A stretch of 46,659 nt of DNA. It comes from Brevibacterium linens ATCC 9172. Its GTDB lineage: Bacteria > Actinomycetota > Actinomycetes > Actinomycetales > Brevibacteriaceae. Positions 33,375-42,349 of the stretch are shown here, piece after piece; position 1 is the first letter of the stretch; every line of letters begins with the position of its first letter. A model generated the notes under the pieces. That model made no database searches. It worked only from the letters and a program-made list of their open reading frames with translations, and was not told the DNA's origin. Where the stretch lies: NCBI RefSeq assembly GCF_900169165.1, contig NZ_FXYY01000025.1, forward strand, positions 1-46,659, given 5' to 3'. The position numbers and the translations under genes are program-made.

Positions 33375-33883
33375 CGTGACTCCTCTGCGGCTCGGCTCAC
33401 GGCCGCGACGATGTTGACATAGGCTCCGCAGCGGCAGAGGTTGCCGCTCATTCGCTCGCGGATCTCCTCCTCGGACAGCTCCACCGGTCCCTCGAGGTCT
33501 TCGGTGACCACGCTCGGAGCGCCCTCGGCGGCCTCGGCCAGCATGCCTGCGGCCGAACAGACTTGGCCCGGGGTGCAGTACCCGCACTGGAACGCGTCGT
33601 GGGCGAGGAACGCCCGATGCAGAGTGGAGAGTTCACCCTCGGGGGCCAGACCGTCGGCGGTCGTGACGTCGGCGCCGTCGTGGGTGAGCGCGAGCGCCAG
33701 GCAGGAGTTGAGCCGACGACCGTCGACGAGGACGGTGCAGGCCCCGCATTGGCCGTGGTCGCAGCCCTTCTTCGCGGACATCACCCCCAACCGGTCCCGC
33801 AGCGCATCGAGAAGAGTGGTTCTGGAATCCACGACCAGAGTGTGCTCCTGGCCGTCGACGGTGAGGTGCAGCGAACGTCCCAT
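33371..33883 (-). CDS. molybdenum hydroxylase 2Fe-2S subunit
   Basis: 170-aa small subunit with two 2Fe-2S clusters. The plant-type site is GCDHGQCGACTVLVDGRRLN with a later Cys in NSCLALA. The C-terminal domain has FQCGYCTPGQVCSAAGML and GNLCRCGAYVNIVAAV. E. coli PaoA carries a Tat signal; here the protein starts directly with MGRSLHLTVDGQEHTLVVDS, so export is not expected. ATG 33883 has GGAGG 7 nt upstream. First gene of the leftward operon, with a promoter at 33920-33948. Confidence 0.93.
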   Translation of the reverse strand: MGRSLHLTVDGQEHTLVVDSRTTLLDALRDRLGVMSAKKGCDHGQCGACTVLVDGRRLNSCLALALTHDGADVTTADGLAPEGELSTLHRAFLAHDAFQCGYCTPGQVCSAAGMLAEAAEGAPSVVTEDLEGPVELSEEEIRERMSGNLCRCGAYVNIVAAVSRAAEESR

Positions 33884-33919
33884 GTGAGAGCCTCCAGACA
33901 GCATTGTCGACGTCCGTCA

Positions 33920-33948
33920 AACCTAACCCCGTTCGGACACCCCGACAA
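33920..33948 (-). promoter_or_regulatory. promoter of the molybdenum hydroxylase operon
   Basis: Reading leftward, TTGTCG (33948-33943) and TAGGTT (33925-33920) are 17 nt apart. The start would lie about 30 nt before the ATG at 33883. No operator palindrome recognised. Confidence 0.5.
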
Positions 33949-34066
33949 GGGGGTTCACCGGTGCCGGGGGCGTTCGGGCGGCCCCGCACCCCCTGTTGCG
34001 CATGATCGGCGCGAAGTACGGTGAAAGGACTATCCAGCACGAACGGTGCACGCGAGGAGGTGCTCA

Positions 34067-36625
34067 GTGGCAGGTCACGAGCAGAAGGTCACGGTCGAGG
34101 GCCATCGACTGACATTGAGCAATCTGGACAAGGTCCTCTACCCGGAGACCGGCACGACGAAGGGTGAGATCCTCGACTACTGCGCCAGGATCGCCCCGCA
34201 CCTCATCCGCCATGCCCGGGACAGGATCGCCACCCGAAAACGTTGGGTCGACGGCGTCGGCACTCCCGATGACCCCGGGGATGTGTTCTTCGAGAAGAAC
34301 CTCCCGGACTCCGCACCGTCGTGGATCCGAACACGAGCGATTCGGCACTCCACCGGCACCAAACGCTATCCCCTGGTCAACGATCTTGCGACCCTGACCT
34401 ATCTCACGCAGATGGCCGCGCTCGAGGTCCATGTGCCCCAGTGGAGGGTGAGCGCGGGAGCGAAGGACCCCGGCACGATCGACTCGGAGACCCGATTCCC
34501 CGACCGGATGGTCTTCGACCTGGACCCGGGCCCCGGGCGCGGCCTCGCCGACTGCATCGAGGTGGCCCAGCTCGTGCGCGAACTGCTCGCGGGCATGGAC
34601 CTGGAGGTCTACCCGGTGACCAGCGGATCGAAAGGCGTCCACCTGTACGCACCGCTGGACGGGTCGGTGAGCTCTCAGCACGTCTCCGATGTCGCCCATG
34701 AGCTCGCCCGCAGCCTGGAGGCCGACCACACGAACCTCATCGTCTCTGCGATGAAGAAGACGCTGCGGGAGAACAAGGTGCTCATCGATTGGTCGCAGAA
34801 CTCGGCGTCGAAGACCACGGTGGCTCCGTATTCTCTGCGCGGACGCTTCACCCCGTTGGTCGCCGCACCGCGCAGGTGGGACGAATTCGACGACCCGGCC
34901 GCCGTCGAGCAGGTGCGTTTCGAGGAGGTCCTCGACCGGGTCGATGAGGTCGGGGACCTCCTCGAACCCCTCGCCGAGGCGGTCGGGGGAACCGCCTCGG
35001 CGCCGGAGCCCGGGGCCGATCCGGAGTCCGAATCCGACCCGAAGTCGGACGATGCCCCGAAAGCCGAGCGCGACCGACTGGAGGCCTACCGGTCCAAACG
35101 GGATCCGAAGCGTACGAGTGAACCCGTGCCAGCGAAACAGGGAACGAGCGGGGACGAGCTGACCTTCGTCATCCAGGAACACCATGCGAGGAGCCTCCAC
35201 TGGGACTTCCGACTCGAACACGATGGGGTATTGGTGTCCTGGGCGTTGCCGAAGGGACCGCCGACCGACCCGGGCAAGAACCACCTGGCGGTCCAGACCG
35301 AGGATCACCCCCTCGAATACGGCAGTTTCGAAGGCACGATTCCGAAAGGGGAGTACGGGGCCGGCGACGTCGAGATCTGGGACGCAGGCACCATCGAGGT
35401 CGAGAAGTGGCAAGAAGGCAAGGAGATCATCGCGGTCCTCCACGGGCGCGAGGACGGCGGTCTCGGGGGAGTGCGGCGGTTCGCCCTGTTCAACACCGGT
35501 GACCACGGACCGAACAAGGAGCCCGAGAAGAACTGGATGATCCACCTCATGGAGGACGAGCCGAGGAAGCCATCGGCGGCAGCGGACGACTCATCGAAGA
35601 AGGGCACGCCGACCGGGCGTACCTCCAAGAAGCGAGCCGCGCAGAAGGAGGCTCTGCCGGCGGATCTGTCCCCGATGCTCGCGAGCATCGGCGACATCGG
35701 CTCCCTCCGGCGGGAGGCCGAGGATTGGGCCTTCGAGATGAAATGGGACGGCATCCGTGCGCTGGCGAGGGTGCAGCCCGGTGACGGGGAGCGCACCGGC
35801 AGCATCGAGCTGACCAGTCGCAACGGCCATGACATGACGAACACGTACCCGGAGCTTCACGAACTGGTCGAGTGTATCGATGTCGACTGCATCCTCGACG
35901 GTGAGATCGTCGCCCTCGGGCAGGGCAGCCGACCGGACTTCGGACGCCTCCAGCGCAGAATGGGGCTGAGCCGGGACAGCGATATCGAACAGGAGCGGCG
36001 ACGCACCCCTGTCTACCTCATGCTCTTCGACGTCCTCCACGCGGACGGATCGTCGTTGCTGCGCACCCCCTATACGGAACGGCGGCAACGTCTGTTCGAA
36101 CTCGTGACCGAGAGCGAGCACATCCATGTGCCCGAGGCCTTCGAGGGAAGCGTCGACGCCGCCTTCGAATCCAGCCGGAAGCTTCGACTCGAAGGAGTGC
36201 TGGCGAAGCGGACCGACAGCGTCTATCTGCCCGGAAAGCGCACCCGCACCTGGGCCAAGCTCAAGCACGCCTCGACCCGCGATGTCATCATCGTCGGCTG
36301 GCGGACCGGAGAAGGCGAACGCTCGGACAGCTTCGCCTCACTGCTGGTCGCCGCCCATGACGACGACGGGCTCCATTACCTCGGCCGTGTGGGCACTGGG
36401 TTCGACGAGGCGGCCTTGCGGAGTCTGCGTTCCAGTCTCGATCGCCGGTCACGGAAGACGCCGGCGCTCACGGTGCCGGCTGCTGAGTCGCGAGATGCCC
36501 ACTGGGTGCGATCCGACCTCGTCGGGGAGGTCCGGTTCTCGGGCCTGACCGAGGCCGGGCGCCTGCGGCACCCGGTCTGGCGCGGTCTGCGCTCCGACAT
36601 CGATTCAGAGGATGTGCGGGTCTGA
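34067..36625 (+). CDS. ligD: multifunctional NHEJ DNA ligase LigD (POL-PE-LIG)
   Basis: 852-aa end-joining enzyme that works with Ku. Domain order is the mycobacterial one. Residues ~10-300 form the archaeo-eukaryotic primase-like polymerase (LSNLDKVLYPETGTTKGEI, MVFDLDPGPG with catalytic Asp pair, VTSGSKGVHLYAPL). Residues ~363-495 are the 3'-phosphoesterase (QEHHARSLHWDFRLEHDG, LPKGPPTDPG, GTIPKGEYGAGDVEIWD). Residues ~535-850 are the ATP-dependent ligase: EMKWDGIRALARV with the nucleotidyl Lys near 559, LDGEIVAL, GVLAKRTDSVY, and OB fold with KLKHASTRDVIIVGWRTGEG. Linkers between domains are charged. GTG 34067 is chosen because GAGGAGG lies 6 nt upstream. It is divergent from the molybdenum hydroxylase operon and about 16 kb from ku. 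Confidence 0.96.
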   Translation: MAGHEQKVTVEGHRLTLSNLDKVLYPETGTTKGEILDYCARIAPHLIRHARDRIATRKRWVDGVGTPDDPGDVFFEKNLPDSAPSWIRTRAIRHSTGTKRYPLVNDLATLTYLTQMAALEVHVPQWRVSAGAKDPGTIDSETRFPDRMVFDLDPGPGRGLADCIEVAQLVRELLAGMDLEVYPVTSGSKGVHLYAPLDGSVSSQHVSDVAHELARSLEADHTNLIVSAMKKTLRENKVLIDWSQNSASKTTVAPYSLRGRFTPLVAAPRRWDEFDDPAAVEQVRFEEVLDRVDEVGDLLEPLAEAVGGTASAPEPGADPESESDPKSDDAPKAERDRLEAYRSKRDPKRTSEPVPAKQGTSGDELTFVIQEHHARSLHWDFRLEHDGVLVSWALPKGPPTDPGKNHLAVQTEDHPLEYGSFEGTIPKGEYGAGDVEIWDAGTIEVEKWQEGKEIIAVLHGREDGGLGGVRRFALFNTGDHGPNKEPEKNWMIHLMEDEPRKPSAAADDSSKKGTPTGRTSKKRAAQKEALPADLSPMLASIGDIGSLRREAEDWAFEMKWDGIRALARVQPGDGERTGSIELTSRNGHDMTNTYPELHELVECIDVDCILDGEIVALGQGSRPDFGRLQRRMGLSRDSDIEQERRRTPVYLMLFDVLHADGSSLLRTPYTERRQRLFELVTESEHIHVPEAFEGSVDAAFESSRKLRLEGVLAKRTDSVYLPGKRTRTWAKLKHASTRDVIIVGWRTGEGERSDSFASLLVAAHDDDGLHYLGRVGTGFDEAALRSLRSSLDRRSRKTPALTVPAAESRDAHWVRSDLVGEVRFSGLTEAGRLRHPVWRGLRSDIDSEDVRV

Positions 36626-36661
36626 GCCTCCTTTGGAAGGCGGACGGTCGCCTGAGACCGA

Positions 36662-37759
36662 TCAGCTCTGCGAGGCGGATTCCGACCGAGTTTCGGCCGC
36701 GTATCGGAGCGGTGTGAGCTCCCAATAGGTGCCGCAGCGCCACAGCCATTCCAGGGGACCGTAGCGGAAAAAGCGCAGCCAGACTGTCGAGAATGCGCAC
36801 TGGGCGATGATGATGACTGCCCAGACGAGGAGTCCGGCGGCCGCAGAGACATGTCCGTGAGCGGTCAGGAGCGGGATGACCAGCACGCAGACCACGGTCT
36901 GTCCCAGATAGTTCGAGAACGCCATCCGACCGTACAGGCGCAGAAAGCACAGGCTCTTCCGGCCGAGTCGGGTGCGCAGCAGAAGGATGAAACCGGTGAT
37001 GTACATGAGACCGGGAACCAAAGCGGTGCGGAAGGCGATCTCGTGAGCCTCGGTCGATCCGGTTCCGGCAGCGGTGGTCCAGATCCAGATCGGCACCGAG
37101 CCGAGGAGGCTGAGGATGAAGAGTCCCGTGACCGGGATTCGAGTCGCTGCGGAGTACAGGCCGAGACCGGTCAGCCAGAACCCCAGCATCATGTGCCCCA
37201 GAGTCCGGACGTACGACAGGATGGGAAACAGCAGCGTCGGCGGGTCGAGATCGCCGAGGCTCGACGCCAGCTGCAGCACGTCGGGAACCGTCGCCGCCGC
37301 GACGCCGAGAATCACGAAGGCCCAGCGCGGCAGCCGAGTCAGCGGCAGAAGCAGGAGCGCGAGGACGCCGTAGGAGGCGAGCACATCGATGCCTCCGAGG
37401 GCTGAGTTGATGATGCCGGCTGCGATGAGGATGATCATCCGTCGGACGTAGACCCAAGTCGAACGATGCTTCGCGCGCAGTCTGCTCAGGAAGATGTGCA
37501 CGCCGGTGCCGAAGAGGAAGGCAAAGACGAAATGGAATTTGCCCAGGGCGATGTCGTCGACGACCTGCCAGATCACCGCGTCAGTGCCGACGGGATCCTC
37601 TGTCTGCCCGGCTTGGGACAGGAAGTAGCCTAAGTTGATGAGCAGAATGCCGGCGATGGCGATGCCGCGGATGACATGGATCGAGACGATGCGGTCTTTC
37701 GGATTCGACGGCTGCGTTCGATCGGCGGCAGATTTCGCGTGCGGGGATTCGTGGATCAC
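36662..37759 (-). CDS. DUF418-family membrane protein
   Basis: 365-aa polytopic membrane protein with about nine hydrophobic segments. The N-terminal part begins RIVSIHVIRGIAIAGILLIN. The C-terminal DUF418 signature includes YGRMAFSNYLGQTVVCVLVI and FFRYGPLEWLWRCGTYW. Function of the family is unknown; acyltransferase-like topology has been suggested for relatives. The start is GTG 37759 with a poor ribosome site. It is convergent with ligD and runs in the same direction as the glutamate-synthase-like gene, 57 nt downstream of it. Confidence 0.85.
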   Translation of the reverse strand: MIHESPHAKSAADRTQPSNPKDRIVSIHVIRGIAIAGILLINLGYFLSQAGQTEDPVGTDAVIWQVVDDIALGKFHFVFAFLFGTGVHIFLSRLRAKHRSTWVYVRRMIILIAAGIINSALGGIDVLASYGVLALLLLPLTRLPRWAFVILGVAAATVPDVLQLASSLGDLDPPTLLFPILSYVRTLGHMMLGFWLTGLGLYSAATRIPVTGLFILSLLGSVPIWIWTTAAGTGSTEAHEIAFRTALVPGLMYITGFILLLRTRLGRKSLCFLRLYGRMAFSNYLGQTVVCVLVIPLLTAHGHVSAAAGLLVWAVIIIAQCAFSTVWLRFFRYGPLEWLWRCGTYWELTPLRYAAETRSESASQS

Positions 37760-37816
37760 GCCGAGCCACGGTATCAGACAAGGTCCCTTGTCAGTGAAAA
37801 TCGCCGAATCTCGTGT

Positions 37817-39403
37817 TCAGACCGAACGGAACGTTCTCGCATCGGCCCTCGCCCAGTCGCTGCTCCAGGACTCGGGCGGCTGCTCCAGCAGCTCTCCCGG
37901 CTCGAGCCAGTCGAAGAGCTCTGCGTACGAGAGGTGTTCGTTGCGGCCGAGGTTGCGGTGGAGCTGCTGTGGGGAGAGTTCGGAAGGATCGCTGACGCCC
38001 ATGGATGCCATGATCTCCACGGCCTGCTGCACGGTCGCCTCCTGGTAGTTCCGCACCCGTTCGCTCTTGTCACCCACATGCAGAGCCCTCTGCCGTTTGG
38101 GGTCCTGGGTGGTGACGCCGACAGGGCACTTCCCGGTATGGCAGATCTGAGCTTGAATGCAGCCGACGGCCATCATCATGGCGCGGGCCGAGTTCGTATA
38201 GTCTGCCCCCTGGATGAGGCGTTTGACGATGTCGTTGCCCGCGGCGACCTTCCCGCTGGCGCCGACGCGGATCCGATCCCGCAAGCCCGTTCCGACCAGC
38301 GCGTTGTGGACGGTGAGCAGGCCGTCGGTGAGCGGTGCGCCCACGTGATCCTCGTACTCCAGGGGAGCGGCACCCGTGCCGCCCTCGGAACCGTCGACGA
38401 TGATGAAGTCGGGTGCGGTTCCGACTTCGAGCATCGCCTTGCAGATCGCGAGCACATCCGTGCGGGATCCCACGCAGAGTTTGAATCCCGTGGGCTTGCC
38501 GCCCGAGAGTTCGCGCATCCGGGCGATGAACTCGATGAGTTCGACCGGGGTGCTGAAGACGCTGTGGGCGGCCGGGCTCACGCACTTCTCGCCTTGCGGG
38601 ACGCCGCGGGTTCGGGCGATCTCAGCGTTGACCTTCGCCGCGGGCAGGACGCCTCCGATTCCGGGTTTCGCACCCTGGCTCAGTTTGAGTGAGACGCACT
38701 TGACCTGGTCGCGGGAGCTCTGGTCGGCGAACTGGGCGGGGTCGAAATCGCCGCTGTCGGTCCGGGCGCCGAAATAGCCCGAACCGATCTCCCAGACGAG
38801 GTCGCCGCCGTTCTCGAGGTGGTAGTCGGAGATCCCGCCCTCGCCGGTGTCATGGGCGAAGCCGCCGAGTTCGGCCCCGCGGTTGAGCGCCCTGACGGCG
38901 TTGGGTGACAGTGAGCCGAAGCTCATGGCCGAGACGTTGAGCAGCGCCATGCTGTAGGGCTTTGCACAGTCGGGCCCGCCCACCTGCACACGAGGTGTCT
39001 GGTCCGGAACTGCGACGGGAGCGGTGGAGTGGATGAGGAATTCATAGCCGACGGAGTTGACGTCCCGTTCGGTGCCGAAAGCGAGTTCTCCGTGGATTCC
39101 CTTCGCACGTTCGTAGACGAGGGAGCGGATGTCTCTATCGAAAGGGCGTCCGTCCCAGTTGCGTTCGATGAAGTACTGCTGGAGTTCGGGTCGGAGAGTC
39201 TCCAACAGGAATCGCAGATGACCGACGACCGGGTAGTTGCGCAGAATCGAGTGCTTGCGCTGCAGCAGGTCGTACGCGGCCACGCCGACGATGGCGAGCA
39301 CCACCGCAACGAGGACCCACCATGCCCACGGTCCGACGGCGGCTGCCCAGGCGACCGCGATGAGCACGATGAGTGTCGACGTGATCAGCAGAAAACGTCC
39401 CAT
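37817..39403 (-). CDS. membrane-anchored glutamate synthase-like FMN protein
   Basis: 528 aa. Two TM segments at residues ~3-45 (LLITSTLIVLIAVAWAAAV, WWVLVAVVLAIVGVAAYDLL) precede a GltB-like FMN barrel: SMALLNVSAMSFGSLSPNAV, GEGGISDYHLENGGDLVWEI, FIIVDGSEGGTGAAPLE, and a 3Fe-4S cysteine motif CIQAQICHTGKCPVGVTTQD. The amidotransferase domain and GXGXG domain of true glutamate synthase are missing, as in the FMN-binding glutamate-synthase-like family. The reaction is not established. ATG 39403 fits the membrane start. It stands between an unrelated transporter and the DUF418 gene. Confidence 0.88.
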   Translation of the reverse strand: MGRFLLITSTLIVLIAVAWAAAVGPWAWWVLVAVVLAIVGVAAYDLLQRKHSILRNYPVVGHLRFLLETLRPELQQYFIERNWDGRPFDRDIRSLVYERAKGIHGELAFGTERDVNSVGYEFLIHSTAPVAVPDQTPRVQVGGPDCAKPYSMALLNVSAMSFGSLSPNAVRALNRGAELGGFAHDTGEGGISDYHLENGGDLVWEIGSGYFGARTDSGDFDPAQFADQSSRDQVKCVSLKLSQGAKPGIGGVLPAAKVNAEIARTRGVPQGEKCVSPAAHSVFSTPVELIEFIARMRELSGGKPTGFKLCVGSRTDVLAICKAMLEVGTAPDFIIVDGSEGGTGAAPLEYEDHVGAPLTDGLLTVHNALVGTGLRDRIRVGASGKVAAGNDIVKRLIQGADYTNSARAMMMAVGCIQAQICHTGKCPVGVTTQDPKRQRALHVGDKSERVRNYQEATVQQAVEIMASMGVSDPSELSPQQLHRNLGRNEHLSYAELFDWLEPGELLEQPPESWSSDWARADARTFRSV

Positions 39404-39501
39404 GAGTCCTTCTCAGACTGGAATCCGAGCCGAGGTCGAGCTGCCCCGCTCTCTCACTCCATCGTGGACCTCCGACCGGTGCTTGGGAAGCGGCAGCGGC
39501 G

Positions 39502-40938
39502 TCAGTGGGACGTCGGCTTGTCCTCGGAGTCATCGACGGTGCCGTTGCCGTTGAAGCCGATGAGGTCGTAGCCCATCTCGGCCAGCTCTTCGTCTTCGGA
39601 GCCGGGTGGAGTGGCACCGTCGATGGGCCGACCGGCTGTCTCGTTGAAAAAGTGGATGCCGATGAGCCCGATGACTCCGGCGGCGACGAGGTAGACGGCG
39701 GGGAAGAGTTCGAAACCGGTCTTCTGGATGACGAAGGTATTGACGGCCGCGGTGGTGCCTCCGAAGATCGCGGTGGAGATGTTGTAGCCGATGGCGAATC
39801 CGGAGAAGCGCACTTGTGTGGGGAAGATCGCCGGCAGGGTCGCCGAGACACACGATTGGAGCATCACCTGGAGCAGGGCGATGATGCCCAATCCGAGGAT
39901 CTGCAGGCCGGCGCCCTCGGCCTGTATGAGCAGGAACGCGGGGACGGAGAGGATGATGAACCCGATCGCCGAGGTGTAGAGGACCGGTTTGCGCCCGATT
40001 GTGTCGGTCAGCCGACCCAGGGGAGTGATGACGACCATCATCGCCGCGAGCACGATGACGAGCGTGAAGTTGCTCTCGACCTCCGAATGGCCCAAGGTGC
40101 TGCTGAGGTAGGTGGGCATATAGGTGAGCACCATGTACTGGCCGATGTTGAGCAGGACCACGAAAGCCATGAGCATGGTGATCTGCTTCGAGTAACCGCG
40201 GAAGAGATCTCGGAAGGGCTTCTTCGTCGTCTGCTGTCGGCTCGTCGCCGCGGAGAACGCCTCGGGCTCATCGAGTTTCATCCGCAGCCACAGGGCGATG
40301 CCGCCGAGCGGGAGCGTGAGCAGGAACGGCAGCCGCCACCAGCCGGCATCCATTCCGTCGCTGCCGACGAGGACGAGCAGAACGGTGCAGACCAGGGCCG
40401 CCGAGGCGGTACCGGCCAGAGTGCCGAGTTCGAGGAACGACCCGCAGAAGCCCCGGCGCTTGTCCGGTGCCGACTCTGCCATGTAGACAGCAGCACCACC
40501 GTATTCTCCGCCCGTGGAGAAGCCCTGGACCATCCGGCATAGCAGCAGGAGGACGGGAGCGAACGCACCCAGGGTGGCATAGGTCGGCAGGATGCCGATC
40601 AGCGTCGTCGGGATGGTCATCATGATGATGGTGAGGACCATGATGTGCTGTCGCCCCACCTTGTCGCCGAGGGGACCGAGGACGAATCCGCCCAGAGGCC
40701 GGAAGACGAAAGACAGCGCGAGAGTGGCGAAGGTCAGCGCCACACCCCATTCGCCGGGGAAGAACGCATTGGCGATGTAGACGGAGACGTAAGAGTAGAC
40801 ACCGTAGTCGAACCATTCGACGGCATTTCCGAGGGCGGAGCCGCTGATGGCTCGTCTGAGGGTGCGTCTGTCTCCGGGCGGCATCGTCTTGATGTCGATG
40901 CCGTCGGGCGTGGGGATCTTCTCATCGGACTCGCTCAC
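39502..40938 (-). CDS. MFS transporter, MHS (ProP-like) family
   Basis: 478-aa, 12-TM proton symporter of the metabolite:H+ symporter branch. N-terminal ISGSALGNAVEWFDYGVYSY is the family signature. Other motifs are PLGDKVGRQHIMVLTI, MVQGFSTGGEYGGAAVYMAE, and PLGRLTDTIGRKPVL in the second half. ProP-like members import betaine, proline, or organic acids; a coiled-coil tail like E. coli ProP is absent and the tail is short and acidic. Start GTG 40938. Single gene, divergent from ohr. Confidence 0.92.
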   Translation of the reverse strand: MSESDEKIPTPDGIDIKTMPPGDRRTLRRAISGSALGNAVEWFDYGVYSYVSVYIANAFFPGEWGVALTFATLALSFVFRPLGGFVLGPLGDKVGRQHIMVLTIIMMTIPTTLIGILPTYATLGAFAPVLLLLCRMVQGFSTGGEYGGAAVYMAESAPDKRRGFCGSFLELGTLAGTASAALVCTVLLVLVGSDGMDAGWWRLPFLLTLPLGGIALWLRMKLDEPEAFSAATSRQQTTKKPFRDLFRGYSKQITMLMAFVVLLNIGQYMVLTYMPTYLSSTLGHSEVESNFTLVIVLAAMMVVITPLGRLTDTIGRKPVLYTSAIGFIILSVPAFLLIQAEGAGLQILGLGIIALLQVMLQSCVSATLPAIFPTQVRFSGFAIGYNISTAIFGGTTAAVNTFVIQKTGFELFPAVYLVAAGVIGLIGIHFFNETAGRPIDGATPPGSEDEELAEMGYDLIGFNGNGTVDDSEDKPTSH

Positions 40939-41038
40939 GGCGTCTGTCCTCCCGTCTGCGCTTGTCTCTGTTCCGTGATGTCTCCACGGCTTCTGGCCGG
41001 CAGGTTAGCACCGCGACCAGGGCTTCTGCGCACCCCCC

Positions 41039-41075
41039 TTACGGGAACGCAGCAACTGCGTTAGTCTCGGGAGAC
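41039..41075 (+). promoter_or_regulatory. ohr promoter with overlapping palindrome
   Basis: TTACGG (41039-41044) and TAGTCT (41062-41067) are 17 nt apart. The palindrome GTCTC-GG-GAGAC (41064-41075) overlaps the -10 and start region. This would suit a repressor such as OhrR, but no such regulator gene is nearby. Confidence 0.45.
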
Positions 41076-41106
41076 CTGTGACATCAGCAATAGTGAGGAG
41101 CAGACA

Positions 41107-41529
41107 ATGAATACACCTGAAAGCATCGCGTACACCGCTCGCGCGGAGATCACCGGCGGCCGGGACGGACACGGCGCCACCGATGACAAGATGGTCGACG
41201 TCGACCTGCGCACACCGAAGGAACAGGGCGGACCGGGCGGCGGCACCAACCCCGAACAGCTCTTCGCCGTCGGCTACGGGGCCTGTTTTCAGGGAGCACT
41301 CGGGCTGGCGGGCAAGGAACAGGGCGTCGACACCTCGAAGTCCGTCGTCAACTCGCAGGTCGGGATCGGCAAGGAGGGTGAGAGCTTCGGCCTGTCGGTG
41401 AGACTCGAGGTCAGCATCCCCGATGTGGACCTCGAGACCGCGCAGAAGCTCGTCGACCGCACCCACGAGCTCTGCCCCTATTCGAAGGCCACTCGCGGCA
41501 ACATCCCCGTCGAGGTCGTCGCGGTCTGA
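41107..41529 (+). CDS. ohr: organic hydroperoxide resistance protein (Ohr/OsmC)
   Basis: 140-aa thiol peroxidase reducing organic and fatty-acid hydroperoxides, cytosolic dimer. Peroxidatic Cys60 in GYGACFQGAL and resolving Cys123 in ELCPYSKATRGN are both present. The N-terminal barrel reads YTARAEITGGRDGHGATDD. Length normal. ATG 41107 has GAGGAG 6 nt upstream. Divergent from the MHS transporter, convergent with ktrA. Confidence 0.96.
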   Translation: MNTPESIAYTARAEITGGRDGHGATDDKMVDVDLRTPKEQGGPGGGTNPEQLFAVGYGACFQGALGLAGKEQGVDTSKSVVNSQVGIGKEGESFGLSVRLEVSIPDVDLETAQKLVDRTHELCPYSKATRGNIPVEVVAV

Positions 41530-41544
41530 GACCGCTTGAGGACT

Positions 41545-42285
41545 TCAGCCCTCCTCGTCGTCCTCTTCGTCGAGGGTGCTGAAGTCCTCCACCTCGCGGG
41601 GAGATCCTGCGACGAGGATCTCGTCGTTGGCATAGAGAGTGACATCCTGATCAGCGATGTTCCAGGTGTCCTCACCGTCGCGTCTGAATGCGACGACACT
41701 GATCCCGTACTCGCGTCTGATGTCGAACGATGCCAGCGGCGAATCCGAGATGCGCACCGGCGGGGCGGTGCGAGCCAGCACGAAGTCTTCGCTGACTGAC
41801 ATGAAGTCGGACATGTGTCCGCGGATGAGATGCGCTGTCCGTCGCCCCATATCGTTCTCGGGACGGATCACATTGTCGATGCCCAACTGTCCGAGGATGT
41901 CCGCATGGGTCTGGCTGACGGCTTTGGCCCAGATATGCTGATTCCCGATCTTGAGGACCTTCGAAGCGACGAGGATGCCGGCTTCGAGGTCGTTGCCGAT
42001 GGCGATCACCACTCGGCTGACCTCCTCGATGCCGACCTGGCGCAGCACGGTCTCATCCGTCGCATCGGTTCGGGAGACGAAGGCCAGTTTGTCAGAGTAT
42101 TGGGCCACGACCGCCTCGTCGATGTCGATGCCGATGACGTCGACGCCGTAGGCGGCCAGTTCTGTGGCCAGTGATCCGCCGAAGCGGCCCAGCCCGATGA
42201 CGGCGACCGCCCCGTCTCTGGCCAGGGGGTGGGGGTTGCCCAAGAAGAACGCCGCAGGTCGCGTGCGCCACTTTCTGCTCTTCAT
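41545..42285 (-). CDS. ktrA: potassium channel regulatory subunit (KtrA/TrkA family)
   Basis: 246-aa cytosolic RCK protein that gates a KtrB-type potassium channel. The N-terminal RCK domain shows AVAVIGLGRFGGSLATELAA near residue 27, VIGIDIDEAVV and RVVIAIGNDLEAGILVASKV. The C-terminal RCK_C half has PLASFDIRREYGISVVAFRR and an acidic tail. A single RCK unit fits KtrA rather than the double-unit E. coli TrkA. It follows the channel gene on the same strand, 64 nt apart. Confidence 0.92.
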   Translation of the reverse strand: MKSRKWRTRPAAFFLGNPHPLARDGAVAVIGLGRFGGSLATELAAYGVDVIGIDIDEAVVAQYSDKLAFVSRTDATDETVLRQVGIEEVSRVVIAIGNDLEAGILVASKVLKIGNQHIWAKAVSQTHADILGQLGIDNVIRPENDMGRRTAHLIRGHMSDFMSVSEDFVLARTAPPVRISDSPLASFDIRREYGISVVAFRRDGEDTWNIADQDVTLYANDEILVAGSPREVEDFSTLDEEDDEEG

Positions 42286-42349
42286 CTCAGGTCTCCTTTC
42301 CGAGAGTGCGTGGGGTCTGACTGGGAGGCAGCGATGCCGGTCACCCGGC

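Noticed and set aside
34064..35545. 493-aa open frame antisense to ligD
   Set aside because: Mirror of a high-GC coding frame; no motif, and ligD domains on the other strand are unambiguous.
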